The notes: generated by a model from the letters alone, not told the origin. Positions 18,221 through 27,978 are shown, numbered from the stretch's first letter. The stretch is 64,000 nucleotides of DNA from an uncultured Bacteroidales bacterium (GCA_902777835.1 CACYVC010000004.1:58848-122847), one strand, 5' to 3'. Translations and numbers: made by a program.

Positions 18221-19165
18221 TTATGAGTGGTTTGCTAAATAATTATCTAAAATTTTTTGCGATAGGGCTTTGTCATGTGTAAGTTGCGCACGTAGCTGCT
18301 CAATGCTGCCAAGTTTGAACTCCAAACGCAAGAAACGCACAAACTGCAATGTTATGGGTTTGCTATAGATATCGCTGTCGAAATCGAAGATGTTGACCTC
18401 TATCGACAGTTTGTGTCCATTATCAAGAGTAGGACGATAGCCAATGTTCACCATGCCCTTGTGCTTCTCGCCATTGACGGCGACCATCACAGCATAAGCG
18501 CCATTGTGTGGCAGTATTATCCCCGGTGGAAGTTCGCCCACATTGGCAGTGGGGAACCCTATGCCCCTGCCATTGTGGAACCCGTGCACTACTTTGCCCT
18601 CAAGTTCAAATGGATGCCCCATGCAGTTCATGGCATCCTCTACCCTACCGCTAGCGATGAGTTGACGCACTATCGACGAACTCACTGGTGCATATTGTCC
18701 AAGGTACTCAGGCGCTTTCACGACTTCCACGCCAAGAGCTCTACCTTGCTCCACATAATGGGCAAAGGTGGTACTGCGATCATGTCCAAAGCGGTGATTA
18801 TAGCCCATCACCAGAGTGTCAACGCCATATCGTCCATGCAACAGTTCCATAAACTGTTGAGCAGTAAATTGCGAGAGAGTGTCGTCGAAGTCGAGCAATA
18901 TGAGATAATCAGGAGCAGTGGCAGCAATGGCTTCGATTTTCTTTTCGAGAGTCATGAGGGCACGAGGGCTATCATCGGGATTGACCACCCGCTGGGGATG
19001 CTGCTTGAAAGTGACCACTGCCGAGTGCTGGCCACGCAAGGATGCCTGCTCCTTGAGGGCGTTAATTAGGGTGATGTGGCCTCGGTGCATGCCGTCGAAC
19101 ATACCTATGGCAGCGGCAAGTTTGATGTCGCTATCTATGCGGTCGGTAGCTGTGAGTATCTTCAT
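18221..19165 (-). CDS. ribF: Bifunctional riboflavin kinase / FAD synthetase
   Basis: 314 residues. The N-terminal half is the nucleotidyltransferase domain (IGMFDGMHRGHITLI near residue 20, SSSIVRQLI near 167), which adenylates FMN. The C-terminal half is the flavokinase domain (GRGIGFPTANV, NGAYAV, MVNIGYRPT), which phosphorylates riboflavin. Domain order and length are normal. Its start overlaps the stop of the upstream HAD gene by one nucleotide (TAATG), so translation is probably coupled. Confidence 0.94.
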   Translation of the reverse strand: MKILTATDRIDSDIKLAAAIGMFDGMHRGHITLINALKEQASLRGQHSAVVTFKQHPQRVVNPDDSPRALMTLEKKIEAIAATAPDYLILLDFDDTLSQFTAQQFMELLHGRYGVDTLVMGYNHRFGHDRSTTFAHYVEQGRALGVEVVKAPEYLGQYAPVSSSIVRQLIASGRVEDAMNCMGHPFELEGKVVHGFHNGRGIGFPTANVGELPPGIILPHNGAYAVMVAVNGEKHKGMVNIGYRPTLDNGHKLSIEVNIFDFDSDIYSKPITLQFVRFLRLEFKLGSIEQLRAQLTHDKALSQKILDNYLANHS

Positions 19166-19797
19166 TACCTCTCCATTTTAGTGATAATATCCATAAACTC
19201 GCAACCTGGCTCCACCAATGCGGTCTTGAATCCCAGCTTTGCCGCCACATCAAGATTTTCCTGACCATCGTCGAAGAACAATGTCTCCTCGGGCTTGATG
19301 CCCATTGTGGCTATGGCGTAATCAAAAATCTGGCGGTCGGGCTTGTTGCTGCGAGCCTTGTACGACACCGTAACACCATCGAAATAGGCATTCACGTCAA
19401 GGCCCTCCTGAGCGAAGTTGCGGGCTATAACACCCTCAAACATAATGGGGTTGGTGTTAGAGAGGATATAAGTCTTGTAACGCTTGCGCAGTTCACGGAG
19501 CGACTGCAGGCGGTGCAACGGTATGCCCACGATAAAGGAACTGAAAGCGTTATCCATCTGCTCATCGGTCACTTCTGGCGGCACTAGTGGTCGCAAAGCC
19601 TCGTGGAACTGCTCCACACTAATATCGCCATTCTCAAGTGCAAAGAAAGGACCCTCCTGCTTGTAGAGTCCTATCAAGAACTCAGGGTGGTCCATTCCCA
19701 ACTGTCGCATTTCATCAAGACAGTGGTCGCGCCTGATATCTACAATCACGCCACCCTGGTCAAAAAGCAAGTTCTTAATACCTGGTATAGTAGGCAT
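19165..19797 (-). CDS. HAD-family phosphatase, YihX-like
   Basis: 210 residues. HAD motif I is LLFDQGGVIVD, with the second catalytic Asp replaced by Gly in the way seen in the YihX (glucose-1-phosphatase-like) branch. Motif II is in YILSNTNP, motif III has YKARSNKPD and motif IV is FFDDGQENLDVA. It is a small cap-type (subfamily IA) haloacid dehalogenase-like hydrolase acting on a soluble phosphorylated metabolite; the substrate cannot be told. It overlaps ribF by one nucleotide, which could hint at a role in flavin precursor dephosphorylation (the riboflavin pathway needs a HAD phosphatase for its 5'-phosphate intermediate), but this is inference. Confidence 0.8.
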   Translation of the reverse strand: MPTIPGIKNLLFDQGGVIVDIRRDHCLDEMRQLGMDHPEFLIGLYKQEGPFFALENGDISVEQFHEALRPLVPPEVTDEQMDNAFSSFIVGIPLHRLQSLRELRKRYKTYILSNTNPIMFEGVIARNFAQEGLDVNAYFDGVTVSYKARSNKPDRQIFDYAIATMGIKPEETLFFDDGQENLDVAAKLGFKTALVEPGCEFMDIITKMER

Positions 19798-19827
19798 AGA
19801 GAATTGTTAATTTAAGAATTGTTGCAA

Positions 19828-19890
19828 GTGCATTATGCATTACTCAAGGCTCAGCCTAATTATGCATTGTGCATTATCAATTATGCATTA
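19828..19890. repeat. Intergenic TGCATTAT-type repeats
   Basis: Four occurrences of the self-complementary core ATGCAT within about 63 nt (TGCATTATGCATTAC, ATTATGCATTGTGCATTATC, AATTATGCATTAATC) in the gap between the SDR and HAD genes. The function is unknown; the sequence can fold on itself. Confidence 0.55.
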
Positions 19891-19891
19891 A

Positions 19892-20758
19892 TCAAGATGG
19901 CATCTCAGCCTTGATAATTCGCATTGTGTCGTTGCAGAGCTTGATAAACACCTCGCGGTTCTTCAACAGGCTACTGGTCTTCACCTGACGGTCAAGGCCC
20001 TTGAATATGAAGCCTGTGTCGCTCGACTCCAGCGCACGCATGGCTGCAATGGCGCCATCTTCTGGGTTGTGAATCAATGTCTGACCCACATGGTCACGCA
20101 GTTTATCAAACCAGTGGCTCAGCGTGAGCATACCGGCATTAATGAGCCCTGGGTCAGCACAGTTCACATTCACATGGCGAGTGCGAAGTGTGGTTGACAT
20201 ATAAATCGAGAAAAGTGTGAGCGCCAACTTGCTCTGTGCAAATGTGGTGAGTGGCACGAAGTTGTTCACAGCGGGGAACTCATAGGGCAGCGAAGTGAAA
20301 TTGCGCATCAGCGAAGTGGTCATCACTATGCGACCTCCCTTCTCCTGGAACATAGGTACCATGAGCATAGACAGTAGCACTGTGCTCAAGAAATTGACCT
20401 GGATAGTGAGCTCATAGCCATCGACCGATGTCTTGCGGCGACGGGTGAGCACTGCCGAGTTGTTGATTAACGCCGCTACAGGACGCTTCATCTCACTAAG
20501 CTCAGCAACGAAAGCTTTGACACGAGCAAACGAGCTCAAGTCGAGATGCATCACAGTGATGTCATTGTTAGAACTGATATCTTTCAGGTCTTTTGCCAAT
20601 TTATTGCCCTTCTCCATGTCGCGGCAGGCAAGAATCAAAGCCTTGTCTTGTGAAACCAAGCGCTTGCAAATCACGCGTCCCATCGCTCCAGTAGCTCCTG
20701 TCACAACATACAAAGGCTTGACAGTTGCCTGGTCTTTAATGATATTGTCTTGATTCAT
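19892..20758 (-). CDS. Short-chain dehydrogenase/reductase-like protein, catalytic Tyr replaced
   Basis: 288 residues with an SDR Rossmann fold: TGATGAMGRVICKRL (NAD(P)-binding TGxxxGxG), ACRDMEKGNKLA, LDLSSF and LINNSAVL. It is closest to retinol-dehydrogenase-type SDRs. The active-site motif that normally reads YxxSK reads FAQSKLALTLF here, so the catalytic Tyr is Phe, while the Lys and the Ser region (MTTSLM) remain. This could abolish or alter oxidoreductase activity. It stands alone between AT-rich spacers on the minus strand. The substrate is unknown. Confidence 0.8.
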   Translation of the reverse strand: MNQDNIIKDQATVKPLYVVTGATGAMGRVICKRLVSQDKALILACRDMEKGNKLAKDLKDISSNNDITVMHLDLSSFARVKAFVAELSEMKRPVAALINNSAVLTRRRKTSVDGYELTIQVNFLSTVLLSMLMVPMFQEKGGRIVMTTSLMRNFTSLPYEFPAVNNFVPLTTFAQSKLALTLFSIYMSTTLRTRHVNVNCADPGLINAGMLTLSHWFDKLRDHVGQTLIHNPEDGAIAAMRALESSDTGFIFKGLDRQVKTSSLLKNREVFIKLCNDTMRIIKAEMPS

Positions 20759-20826
20759 TGTTTTATTTGCTTATAGTAACGATTGCAAAGTTATAGAAAA
20801 AACTGCAAAATAAAAATATTTTCACG

Positions 20827-21708
20827 TTATTTCTTGCCCTTTTCTTTGGCATCAGAAAATTCGTTAGGATACTCAAACACCTCTCGAGGGCGACGCAAGG
20901 CACGGACTATAAGCCACACTCCTGCTATGATGAAAGGTATGCTAAGCATTTGACCCTGATCAAGACCAATAGAGCTGCGCATGCTTTCCTCCCAGCCCAC
21001 TTGCACCTCCTTGACAAACTCAATGAAGAATCGCGAGGCAAAAATGCCTATCAGGAACACTCCCAAGATGAAACCTGGACGTTCCTGGGCATTGCGGCGC
21101 CAATAGAGCCACATGCACAGGGCAAACACCAGCAGGTAGCAAATCGCCTCATAAATCTGCGTGGGATGGCAAGGCTGCGTGAAAACAGGCTCTGCGCCTT
21201 GCATATATTGATTGATGTTCGTAATGAAGCAGAAGCCCCATGGCAAATCGGTGGGACCGCCATAAATCTCGTGGTTCATAAGATTGCCAAAACGAATCAA
21301 CGCCCCCACAAAACCAATGGGAATGCACAAGCGATCAAGTGTCCACAGCACACTTTTTTTCGTCACAGCCCAACTGAATATGAAGATAGCGATGATGATA
21401 CCTATAGTGCCGCCATGGCTGGCCAAGCCGCCTTCCCAAATTTTAATGATGTCGCCCGGATACTGACTGTAATGATCCCATTCATAGAAGAACACGTGTC
21501 CCAGTCGGGCACCAAGAATGGTTGCTATCACCACATAAAAAAACAACGGAGCCAGCCATCGCTCTGGCGCACCCTCATGCTTGAAAATGCGGTAAACAAT
21601 CTCGTAGCCAACAAGGAATCCTATAGCAAACATCAGTCCATACCACCTCACTGTCACAAAGCCTTCATAGAGGTTGGGATTAGCTGTCCAAGTAATGAAA
21701 TTCAACAT
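20827..21708 (-). CDS. lgt: Prolipoprotein diacylglyceryl transferase
   Basis: 293 residues from the chosen ATG at 21708 (MLNFITWTANPNLYEG). The open frame continues 80 codons further upstream but that extension runs through the gapA terminator and into gapA, and the family starts near here. Lgt transfers diacylglycerol from phosphatidylglycerol to the lipobox Cys of lipoproteins in the inner membrane, the first step of lipoprotein maturation. About seven membrane segments are visible, plus RWYGLMFAIGFLVGY, GARLGHVFFYEW, GGLASHGG and the signature GALIRFGNLMNHEIYG. It serves the many lipoproteins of this genome, such as the OmpA-type and BtuG-type ones nearby. Confidence 0.92.
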   Translation of the reverse strand: MLNFITWTANPNLYEGFVTVRWYGLMFAIGFLVGYEIVYRIFKHEGAPERWLAPLFFYVVIATILGARLGHVFFYEWDHYSQYPGDIIKIWEGGLASHGGTIGIIIAIFIFSWAVTKKSVLWTLDRLCIPIGFVGALIRFGNLMNHEIYGGPTDLPWGFCFITNINQYMQGAEPVFTQPCHPTQIYEAICYLLVFALCMWLYWRRNAQERPGFILGVFLIGIFASRFFIEFVKEVQVGWEESMRSSIGLDQGQMLSIPFIIAGVWLIVRALRRPREVFEYPNEFSDAKEKGKK

Positions 21709-21736
21709 TTTGCTTTTTATTTTAATTAATGTGGCG

Positions 21737-21744
21737 CAAAGATA
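21737..21744 (-). promoter_or_regulatory. -7 element upstream of lgt
   Basis: TATCTTTG on the minus strand, exact to TAnnTTTG, about 29 nt before the lgt start. No TTTG lies at the expected -33 position, so support is partial. Confidence 0.4.
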
Positions 21745-21810
21745 ATACTTTTTTGCCAATCGGCGTCCATTTTCTCCACGATTGTTGAAAAGCCACCTCC
21801 TGCAAGACAC

Positions 21811-21843
21811 AAAAAGCCTGACTTGCTTATTGCAGGCCAGGCT
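21811..21843 (-). terminator. Terminator after gapA
   Basis: Minus-strand stem AGCCTG / CAGGCT followed by TTTTTG, 30 nt past the gapA stop. The stem is short but the T-run is good. Confidence 0.6.
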
Positions 21844-21872
21844 CTTGTAAAACTGAAAATCGGTGCTGTCGA

Positions 21873-22913
<1,041 letters not shown>

Positions 22914-23027
22914 TCAGTAAATTGTTTAAAATAAATAATTATTATTGCCTAAAAAGTATTATCTTTGCACAAACTATTGCAATAGCAAGAAAAGCAGGTA
23001 TCATTTTTCACCAAATCTTTTCGACTG

Positions 23028-23035
23028 CAAAATTA
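23028..23035 (-). promoter_or_regulatory. -7 element upstream of gapA
   Basis: TAATTTTG on the minus strand, exact to TAnnTTTG, giving a start near 23022 and a leader of about 110 nt. No clear -33 element was found. A plus-strand TATCTTTG also occurs at 22960-22967, without a partner. Confidence 0.4.
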
Positions 23036-23085
23036 GTATTTTTTTTGTAAAAAGGTGGATATTAGCAGGAAAATATTGACAATAG

Positions 23086-23116
23086 TTTGCTCAATTAAGA
23101 ATGTTTAATAGTTTTG
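23086..23116 (+). promoter_or_regulatory. Promoter of mscL
   Basis: TTTG (23086-23089), 19-nt spacer, TAGTTTTG (23109-23116): exact Bacteroidetes form. Start near 23123, about 34 nt before the ATG. Confidence 0.7.
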
Positions 23117-23156
23117 AGATTACCTAATTTATTAACTTCTAAATAAATACAACACT

Positions 23157-23549
23157 ATGGGATTTATCAAAGAATTTAAAGAGTTTGCCATGAAGGGCAA
23201 CGTAATGGACATGGCTGTTGGTGTTATCATCGGCGGCGCATTTGGTAAGATTGTTAGCTCACTCGTTGACGATGTGTTGATGCCAGCCATTGGTATGCTC
23301 ACTGGCAATGTGGACTTCACAAAACTTACTGCTAAGATTGGCACAGGCGAAGATGCCGCAGTCCTCAAATATGGCGTATTCATTCAGAATGTCATCGACT
23401 TCCTCATCATCGCACTGTGTATCTTCTTGATGATTAAGCTGATGAACAAGATCATTAAGAAGAAAGAAGAGGAGCCAGCTCCCGCTCCCGAACCCAGCAA
23501 CGAGGAGAAACTGCTCGGCGAAATCCGCGACCTGCTCAAGAACAAATAA
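23157..23549 (+). CDS. mscL: Large-conductance mechanosensitive channel
   Basis: 130 residues. It is an inner-membrane tension valve that opens on osmotic downshock. The N-terminal [41 protein letters not shown] is the TM1/pore signature (quoted here in overlapping parts: [33 protein letters not shown]). TM2 lies at about residues 82-103, followed by a Lys/Glu-rich tail and the amphipathic C-terminal helix [15 protein letters not shown]. Length is normal. It has its own promoter and terminator. Confidence 0.95.
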   Translation: MGFIKEFKEFAMKGNVMDMAVGVIIGGAFGKIVSSLVDDVLMPAIGMLTGNVDFTKLTAKIGTGEDAAVLKYGVFIQNVIDFLIIALCIFLMIKLMNKIIKKKEEEPAPAPEPSNEEKLLGEIRDLLKNK

Positions 23550-23575
23550 TCCCAACAGATATTTGTCAATCATCA

Positions 23576-23616
23576 ACTGCATCGAGGGACTACAATTCTC
23601 GATGCAGTATTTTTTT
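23576..23616 (+). terminator. Terminator of mscL
   Basis: Stem ACTGCATCGAG / CTCGATGCAGT (11 bp), 11-nt loop, then ATTTTTTT. A partial copy of the right arm (CTTGATGCAGTATTTCTT) follows at about 23622-23639. Confidence 0.85.
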
Positions 23617-23685
23617 CATTTCTTGATGCAGTATTTCTTATTTTGGGTGTTTATAAGGCGAGATTGTTACTTTTTTTGTTCATAA

Positions 23686-23717
23686 TTTGCGATTTACAAG
23701 AAAAGTACTTACTTTTG
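23686..23717 (+). promoter_or_regulatory. Promoter of the OmpA-type lipoprotein gene
   Basis: TTTG (23686-23689), 20-nt spacer, TACTTTTG (23710-23717), exact form. Start near 23724, leader about 56 nt. Confidence 0.7.
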
Positions 23718-23779
23718 TGACGTATTTTTATAACCGACACATTATTTTATTTAATTAATTCTTTAAAAATAGTACTATT

Positions 23780-24469
23780 ATGAAGAAAATTTTATGTCTT
23801 TTTATGAGCGCTGCGTTGCTCTTTTCTTTCAGTGCATGTAATTCTATGAGCAAGACCTTGCAAGGTGGCCTCATTGGTGGTGGCGGTGGTGCCGCTCTCG
23901 GTGCTGGCATTGGCGCATTGATTGGCAAGGGCAAGGGTGCTGCTATTGGTGGCGCTATTGGTGCTGTTGCTGGTGGTGTTGCTGGTACTCTCATTGGAAA
24001 ACACATGCAGAAGAAGGCCGACGAGTTGGCAGCCATCCAGGGTGCTTCGGTAACTACAGTTACCGACAACAATGGCTACACTGGTATCCAGGTAACCTTC
24101 GACTCGGGTATCCTCTTCGACACTAACAAGGCTGATCTCAAGGCTCCTGCAAGGAACGCTTTGACCAATTTTGCTACTTCACTGAGAAATGATCCTAACA
24201 CCAACGTTCAGATTTTCGGTCACACCGACAACACTGGTTCACGTGAGGTAAACGAGAAACTCTCGCTCAAACGTGCCAATGCTGTTAAGACCTATCTGGA
24301 GAACAGCGGTGTTGCTGGTTATCGCATGGAAACCAGAGGTCTGGCTTATGACTATCCAGTAGCAAGCAACGAGACTGCTGAAGGTCGCGCTCAGAACCGT
24401 CGTGTAGAGGTTTATATCACTGCCGACGAGACTATGATTCAGCAAGCTGAGGCTGGAACTCTCCAATAA
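23780..24469 (+). CDS. OmpA-family outer-membrane lipoprotein with glycine zipper
   Basis: 229 residues. Signal peptide II with lipobox FSAC, the lipidated Cys at about residue 20. Residues 28-75 are a Gly/Ala zipper (repeated GxxxG: GAGIGALIGKGKGAAIGG). Residues about 105-220 form an OmpA-like peptidoglycan-binding domain: ILFDTNKADL, IFGHTDNTGSREVNEKLS, RANAVKTYL, and NRRVEVYI at the end. The layout is that of YiaD-type proteins that tether the outer membrane to the cell wall. It has its own promoter and a GC-rich hairpin behind it. Confidence 0.9.
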   Translation: MKKILCLFMSAALLFSFSACNSMSKTLQGGLIGGGGGAALGAGIGALIGKGKGAAIGGAIGAVAGGVAGTLIGKHMQKKADELAAIQGASVTTVTDNNGYTGIQVTFDSGILFDTNKADLKAPARNALTNFATSLRNDPNTNVQIFGHTDNTGSREVNEKLSLKRANAVKTYLENSGVAGYRMETRGLAYDYPVASNETAEGRAQNRRVEVYITADETMIQQAEAGTLQ

Positions 24470-24503
24470 TTTAGAGACTTCTAGACTAGCTTAAGAGAAA
24501 ACA

Positions 24504-24547
24504 CACGGTCGGCAACCCAACAGAGGCGGCCGACCGTGTTTGATTTT
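24504..24547 (+). terminator. Hairpin after the OmpA-type gene
   Basis: Stem CACGGTCGGC / GCCGACCGTG (10 bp) followed by TTTGATTTT. The T-run is imperfect. It overlaps the upstream part of the next open frame and supports the internal start of that gene. Confidence 0.6.
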
Positions 24548-24563
24548 AAATAATCCTTCTTCA

Positions 24564-25745
24564 ATGAAACTTAAACGAATACTTCTAGCTCTCGTTGTGG
24601 CATTGTCGGCATGCATCACTTTCGCCCAAGACTTTACCAGCCTCGACACCCTCAAGTTTTATGATGCCTTGCGCTTCCGCATGATAAACAAGGGGTGGGA
24701 CAATACCCTAACGCCATACACCCGCATCCCAGCCACCATCAAAGATAGTGTGCGCGAGACCTTGTGGGACCGTGCAAAAAACTCAGCAGGAATCGGCATA
24801 CGCTTTGCCACCAATAGCCATTGCGTGGCAGTGCGATACAACTTGATGAGCAACTTCCACATGGCACACATGGCCGACACTGGCATCAAAGGTACCGACC
24901 TATATATCCTTGACGATGAGGGCGTGTGGCGATTTGTGAACTGCAACCGTCCCTACCGCGACTACAACTACAAGGGTGAGGGACCGCGCAAAGACTCCAT
25001 ACAGAGCAAGGTGTATATCGACAAGCTCGACGGCCGTTGGCACGAGTACATGATCTACCTTCCTCTATACGATGGCATCAACTGGATGGAGATAGGAGTG
25101 GAGCCAAGCGCCGAAATCACCCAGCCACGCGTCAATAGTCCGCGCCGCGAGAAGAAGTTTGTGTTCTACGGCACCAGCATCCTGCATGGCGGCTGCGCCT
25201 CACGCACTGGTATGGTGGCGACAAGCATCCTACAGCGCGACCTCGATGTTGAGTGCGTCAACATTGGCGTGAGCGGAGAAGGAAAGATGGATAGCGTCAT
25301 GGCACGAGCTATGGCGGCAATTCCACATGTCGATGCCTATATCCTTGACCCCATCCCCAACTGCACCAAGCTCATGTGCGACACTGTGACCTATGGATTC
25401 GTCAACCTGCTTCGCACGTTGCGCCCTGAGGTGCCAATCTTCATGGTTGAGGGACAAGAGTACAGCTACGAGCGCTTTAGCGGATTCTATAGCAAATACC
25501 TGCCCGAGAAAAACGAGGAGTATCACAAGAATTATCTGAAACTCAAAGCCGAGAACCCTCGCAATCTCTACTATATAGACCGTGAGAACCTTTACGGTCC
25601 CGACTGCGAAGGCTCTGTTGACGGCATCCACCTTACCGACCTGGGCTTCTATTACTATGCGCAGAAGCTCAAACCCTATCTGGAGGCCATCCTCAACGGC
25701 ACACCAGTGCCGTTCCAAGATAAAGTGAACAAACCTAAGCAATAA
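24564..25745 (+). CDS. Secreted SGNH/GDSL-family esterase with GxDLY domain
   Basis: 393 residues from the ATG at 24564 (MKLKRILLALVVALSACITFAQ), which begins a signal peptide; an ATG eight codons upstream sits in the hairpin of the previous gene. Residues about 60-190 carry GTDLYILDDEGVWRF, the GxDLY N-terminal beta domain. Residues about 200-390 are an SGNH hydrolase: the block I Ser in FYGTSILHGG, NIGVSG (Gly block) and DGIHLTDLG (catalytic Asp-His). The enzyme is probably an esterase or deacetylase acting on carbohydrate in the envelope. It is followed by an unknown secreted protein (41 nt gap) and yqeY. Confidence 0.85.
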   Translation: MKLKRILLALVVALSACITFAQDFTSLDTLKFYDALRFRMINKGWDNTLTPYTRIPATIKDSVRETLWDRAKNSAGIGIRFATNSHCVAVRYNLMSNFHMAHMADTGIKGTDLYILDDEGVWRFVNCNRPYRDYNYKGEGPRKDSIQSKVYIDKLDGRWHEYMIYLPLYDGINWMEIGVEPSAEITQPRVNSPRREKKFVFYGTSILHGGCASRTGMVATSILQRDLDVECVNIGVSGEGKMDSVMARAMAAIPHVDAYILDPIPNCTKLMCDTVTYGFVNLLRTLRPEVPIFMVEGQEYSYERFSGFYSKYLPEKNEEYHKNYLKLKAENPRNLYYIDRENLYGPDCEGSVDGIHLTDLGFYYYAQKLKPYLEAILNGTPVPFQDKVNKPKQ

Positions 25746-25786
25746 AGATTTAGTTTTAAGCGTAAAATGTCTTTAAAGAAACGATT

Positions 25787-26899
25787 ATGAAAAAAGTTAT
25801 CACATCATTATTGTTAATTGTCTGCTGCACTGTTGTGGCTCAGGCACAAATGTCTGCTACCGTGCAGCGTAACCTGCCCACCATCATCGAGGAGTTCAAC
25901 AAAGGCAAGCAGGGCCACGAGCAAGCCTTCTGGTATACCATCGTTGATGTTGACAAAGATGGCACTAACGAATTCTGCGTCGCCAGCTACGACAAGAATT
26001 ATATCAGCACCTTCAAAACTTCCAGCGGAAAACCTGAGCGTATCCGCACCATTCCACAGGGCGATATCAACTGGGGGCCTTTGTTCCACATCTACAGCTC
26101 CGAAGGACGCGACGCCACCATCGACCCAACACTCAAGTACCGACCACTGTTCCTTGACAAAATCCAGATCTCCAAGAACCGCTTCACCACCAGCAACGAG
26201 ACTTGGTTGACCGAGGGTGTTGACGTGGGCAAGATGAAGCGCACTTACAACCGCATCATCTTCAAACCTCACATTGGCAATGCCAAGTTTGTGAGTGAGA
26301 AATCAACTGGCAAGAACGGCCTGTTCACCTTTGCCCTTACCAATGCCTCAATGACCAAGAAAATGTTCCGTGGTTACAGCGACTATCAGGCCACACCATT
26401 CATTGTGCCACAGGCATGGCTCAACGATCACAACGTGCTCGACTACTCTCGCTGGCTTAATGGAGAAAAAGAGAAGACCGCCTCGCGCGACGCTGCCAAG
26501 ATAATCAGCGACTTCTATGGCGGCAAGCGCATCATTGCCACCAAGTGGCTTGCCAGCTGCCCCATCAACGAGCGTCACTTCTACATGGTGCTTTTTGAGC
26601 CACAAAACCATGTGGGACTGATGTCGATGGTGTGCCTCGCCGAGGGTGAAGTGGTTTCGGCTTACAATGATTGGAAGGAGCTTAATGAAAACGACCAATA
26701 TACCCTTAGCGGTGAGGACTACGACAAAGACATGTTCTTCCATGCGCCCCAAATCATGGCGATGGTGGCAGCTCCAGACGGTCTTGAGCTCTACGTACGC
26801 TGGAACTCCCTCGAAGGAATTCACTATTCCATCTGGCGAGAAATGGACACCCAGTGGATACAAATCCAAGACGACTACGAATATCTGCAAGCGTTTTAA
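25787..26899 (+). CDS. Secreted protein of unknown function
   Basis: 370 residues with a signal peptide (about 1-20, ending AQAQ). The segment VDVDKDGTNEFCVASYD near residues 46-60 resembles a calcium-type loop of FG-GAP/VCBS repeats, but only one is visible, so I do not assign that family. The rest is aromatic and mixed. The DNA runs straight on from the SGNH esterase gene (41 nt) and into yqeY (36 nt), so the three may be co-transcribed. No catalytic motif was recognised. Confidence 0.65.
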   Translation: MKKVITSLLLIVCCTVVAQAQMSATVQRNLPTIIEEFNKGKQGHEQAFWYTIVDVDKDGTNEFCVASYDKNYISTFKTSSGKPERIRTIPQGDINWGPLFHIYSSEGRDATIDPTLKYRPLFLDKIQISKNRFTTSNETWLTEGVDVGKMKRTYNRIIFKPHIGNAKFVSEKSTGKNGLFTFALTNASMTKKMFRGYSDYQATPFIVPQAWLNDHNVLDYSRWLNGEKEKTASRDAAKIISDFYGGKRIIATKWLASCPINERHFYMVLFEPQNHVGLMSMVCLAEGEVVSAYNDWKELNENDQYTLSGEDYDKDMFFHAPQIMAMVAAPDGLELYVRWNSLEGIHYSIWREMDTQWIQIQDDYEYLQAF

Positions 26900-26935
26900 C
26901 ATCGCACCCTCTACTCTAAACTATAAACTAATAAA

Positions 26936-27364
26936 ATGTTACATAACGAAATCAACAAACACATCGCCGCTGCGATGAAGAGCCGTGATGCCGACCGCCT
27001 CTACGTGCTCAAGATGATTAAGGCTAAGTTCCTTGAGTTCCAAACCAGTAAAGGCTTTAACGAGGCCGACTTCAACGACGCCAAAGAAATCTCTATCATC
27101 CAAAAGATGGAGAAGTCGTGGAAAGAGGAAGCCGAACTCTTTGCACAAGCAGGCCGTGACACCAGCGAACTTAGCAACCGACTCAACATCTTGCAAGAGT
27201 TCCTTCCCAAGGAACCAGAACTCGCCGACATAGTCGCCATGATAAAAGAGTCGGGCATTGAGCCACAGATGAAAAACATGCGGGTCATCCTCGCACACGT
27301 CCAGGCACAATGCCCCGCCGCCAGCGGCAAACTCGTGAGCGAAGCACTAAAACAGCTGCAATAA
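26936..27364 (+). CDS. yqeY: GatB/YqeY domain protein
   Basis: 142 residues, a small cytoplasmic helical protein. It shows the YqeY pattern: MKSRDADRLYVLKMIKA at the N-terminus, IQKMEKSWKEEAELFAQAGR, the conserved LQEFLPKEPE, and a C-terminal SGKLVSEALKQL like the tRNA-binding tail of GatB. The family is thought to act on aminoacyl-tRNA metabolism, but no reaction is firmly established for stand-alone YqeY. Length is close to normal. Confidence 0.85.
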   Translation: MLHNEINKHIAAAMKSRDADRLYVLKMIKAKFLEFQTSKGFNEADFNDAKEISIIQKMEKSWKEEAELFAQAGRDTSELSNRLNILQEFLPKEPELADIVAMIKESGIEPQMKNMRVILAHVQAQCPAASGKLVSEALKQLQ

Positions 27365-27487
27365 CCACAACTTTTGTCAAACGATTAAAAACGAAGAACA
27401 AAAAACACTTAAAAGTGTCGAAAAAAATTGTCTTGCACGCTTTTTCGGCACTATTTTGCGCCTGGTGTAATATTGTGTAATAGATTT

Positions 27488-27519
27488 CTTGCGGCAATTC
27501 ATGGCAATATCTACTTTTG
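27488..27519 (+). promoter_or_regulatory. Promoter of the tonB/TPR-regulator pair
   Basis: CTTG (27488-27491, one mismatch to TTTG), 20-nt spacer, TACTTTTG (27512-27519, exact). Start near 27526. Confidence 0.55.
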
Positions 27520-27570
27520 CATCGTCCGGACAGACAACCCGATTGTTGAACATTTTAAAAAATTAAGAAA

Positions 27571-27978
27571 ATGAGAAAATTGTTTTTAATGTGTGCGATG
27601 GCAGTTATGTGTCTCGTGACGGCGAATGCACAGAAGACAGTTGTATCGCAGAGTAGCCAGAGTGTCTATGATGAGGTAGAAGTGATGCCTGAGTTTCCTG
27701 GAGGCATGCAGGCCATGATTGAATATCTTAATACCAATATCAAGTATCCAAAAGATGCCATTAAACAAGAAGTGGGTGGCAGGGTTATGGTCATGTTTGT
27801 GGTAGAAACCGATGGCAGTCTTTCTAATGTGAGAGTGGCGAGAAAAGTATTCCCATCGCTTGACGCCGAAGCCGTGAGAGTGGTGAAAAGCATGCCCAAG
27901 TGGAAACCCGGAAAGGAGAAAGGGCGATCGGTGAGAGTAAACTTCACCATGCCTATAGTGTTCTCTGTAAAGAAATGA
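27571..27978 (+). CDS. Short secreted TonB C-terminal-domain protein
   Basis: 135 residues: a cleavable signal peptide (1-20, ends ANAQ) followed by a single TonB C-terminal domain (about 45-133), with MPEFPGGMQAMIEYLNTNI, YPKDAIKQEVGGRVMVMFVV, and a terminal VNFTMPIVFSV. It lacks the membrane anchor and Pro-rich spacer of a true TonB, so it is a free periplasmic domain rather than a classical energy transducer; such solo domains are common in Bacteroidales. Its stop overlaps the start of the next gene by ATGA, a sign of coupled translation. Confidence 0.85.
   Translation: MRKLFLMCAMAVMCLVTANAQKTVVSQSSQSVYDEVEVMPEFPGGMQAMIEYLNTNIKYPKDAIKQEVGGRVMVMFVVETDGSLSNVRVARKVFPSLDAEAVRVVKSMPKWKPGKEKGRSVRVNFTMPIVFSVKK

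Noticed and set aside
27405-27418. Terminator after yqeY
   Set aside because: ACACT-TAAA-AGTGT is a small stem followed by CGAAAAAA, not a T-run, on the strand that would need it.
27900-27974. Upstream start for the TPR regulator
   Set aside because: It overlaps the TonB-domain gene by about 25 codons and lacks a signal sequence; the ATG at 27975 gives a lipoprotein signal and an ATGA overlap.
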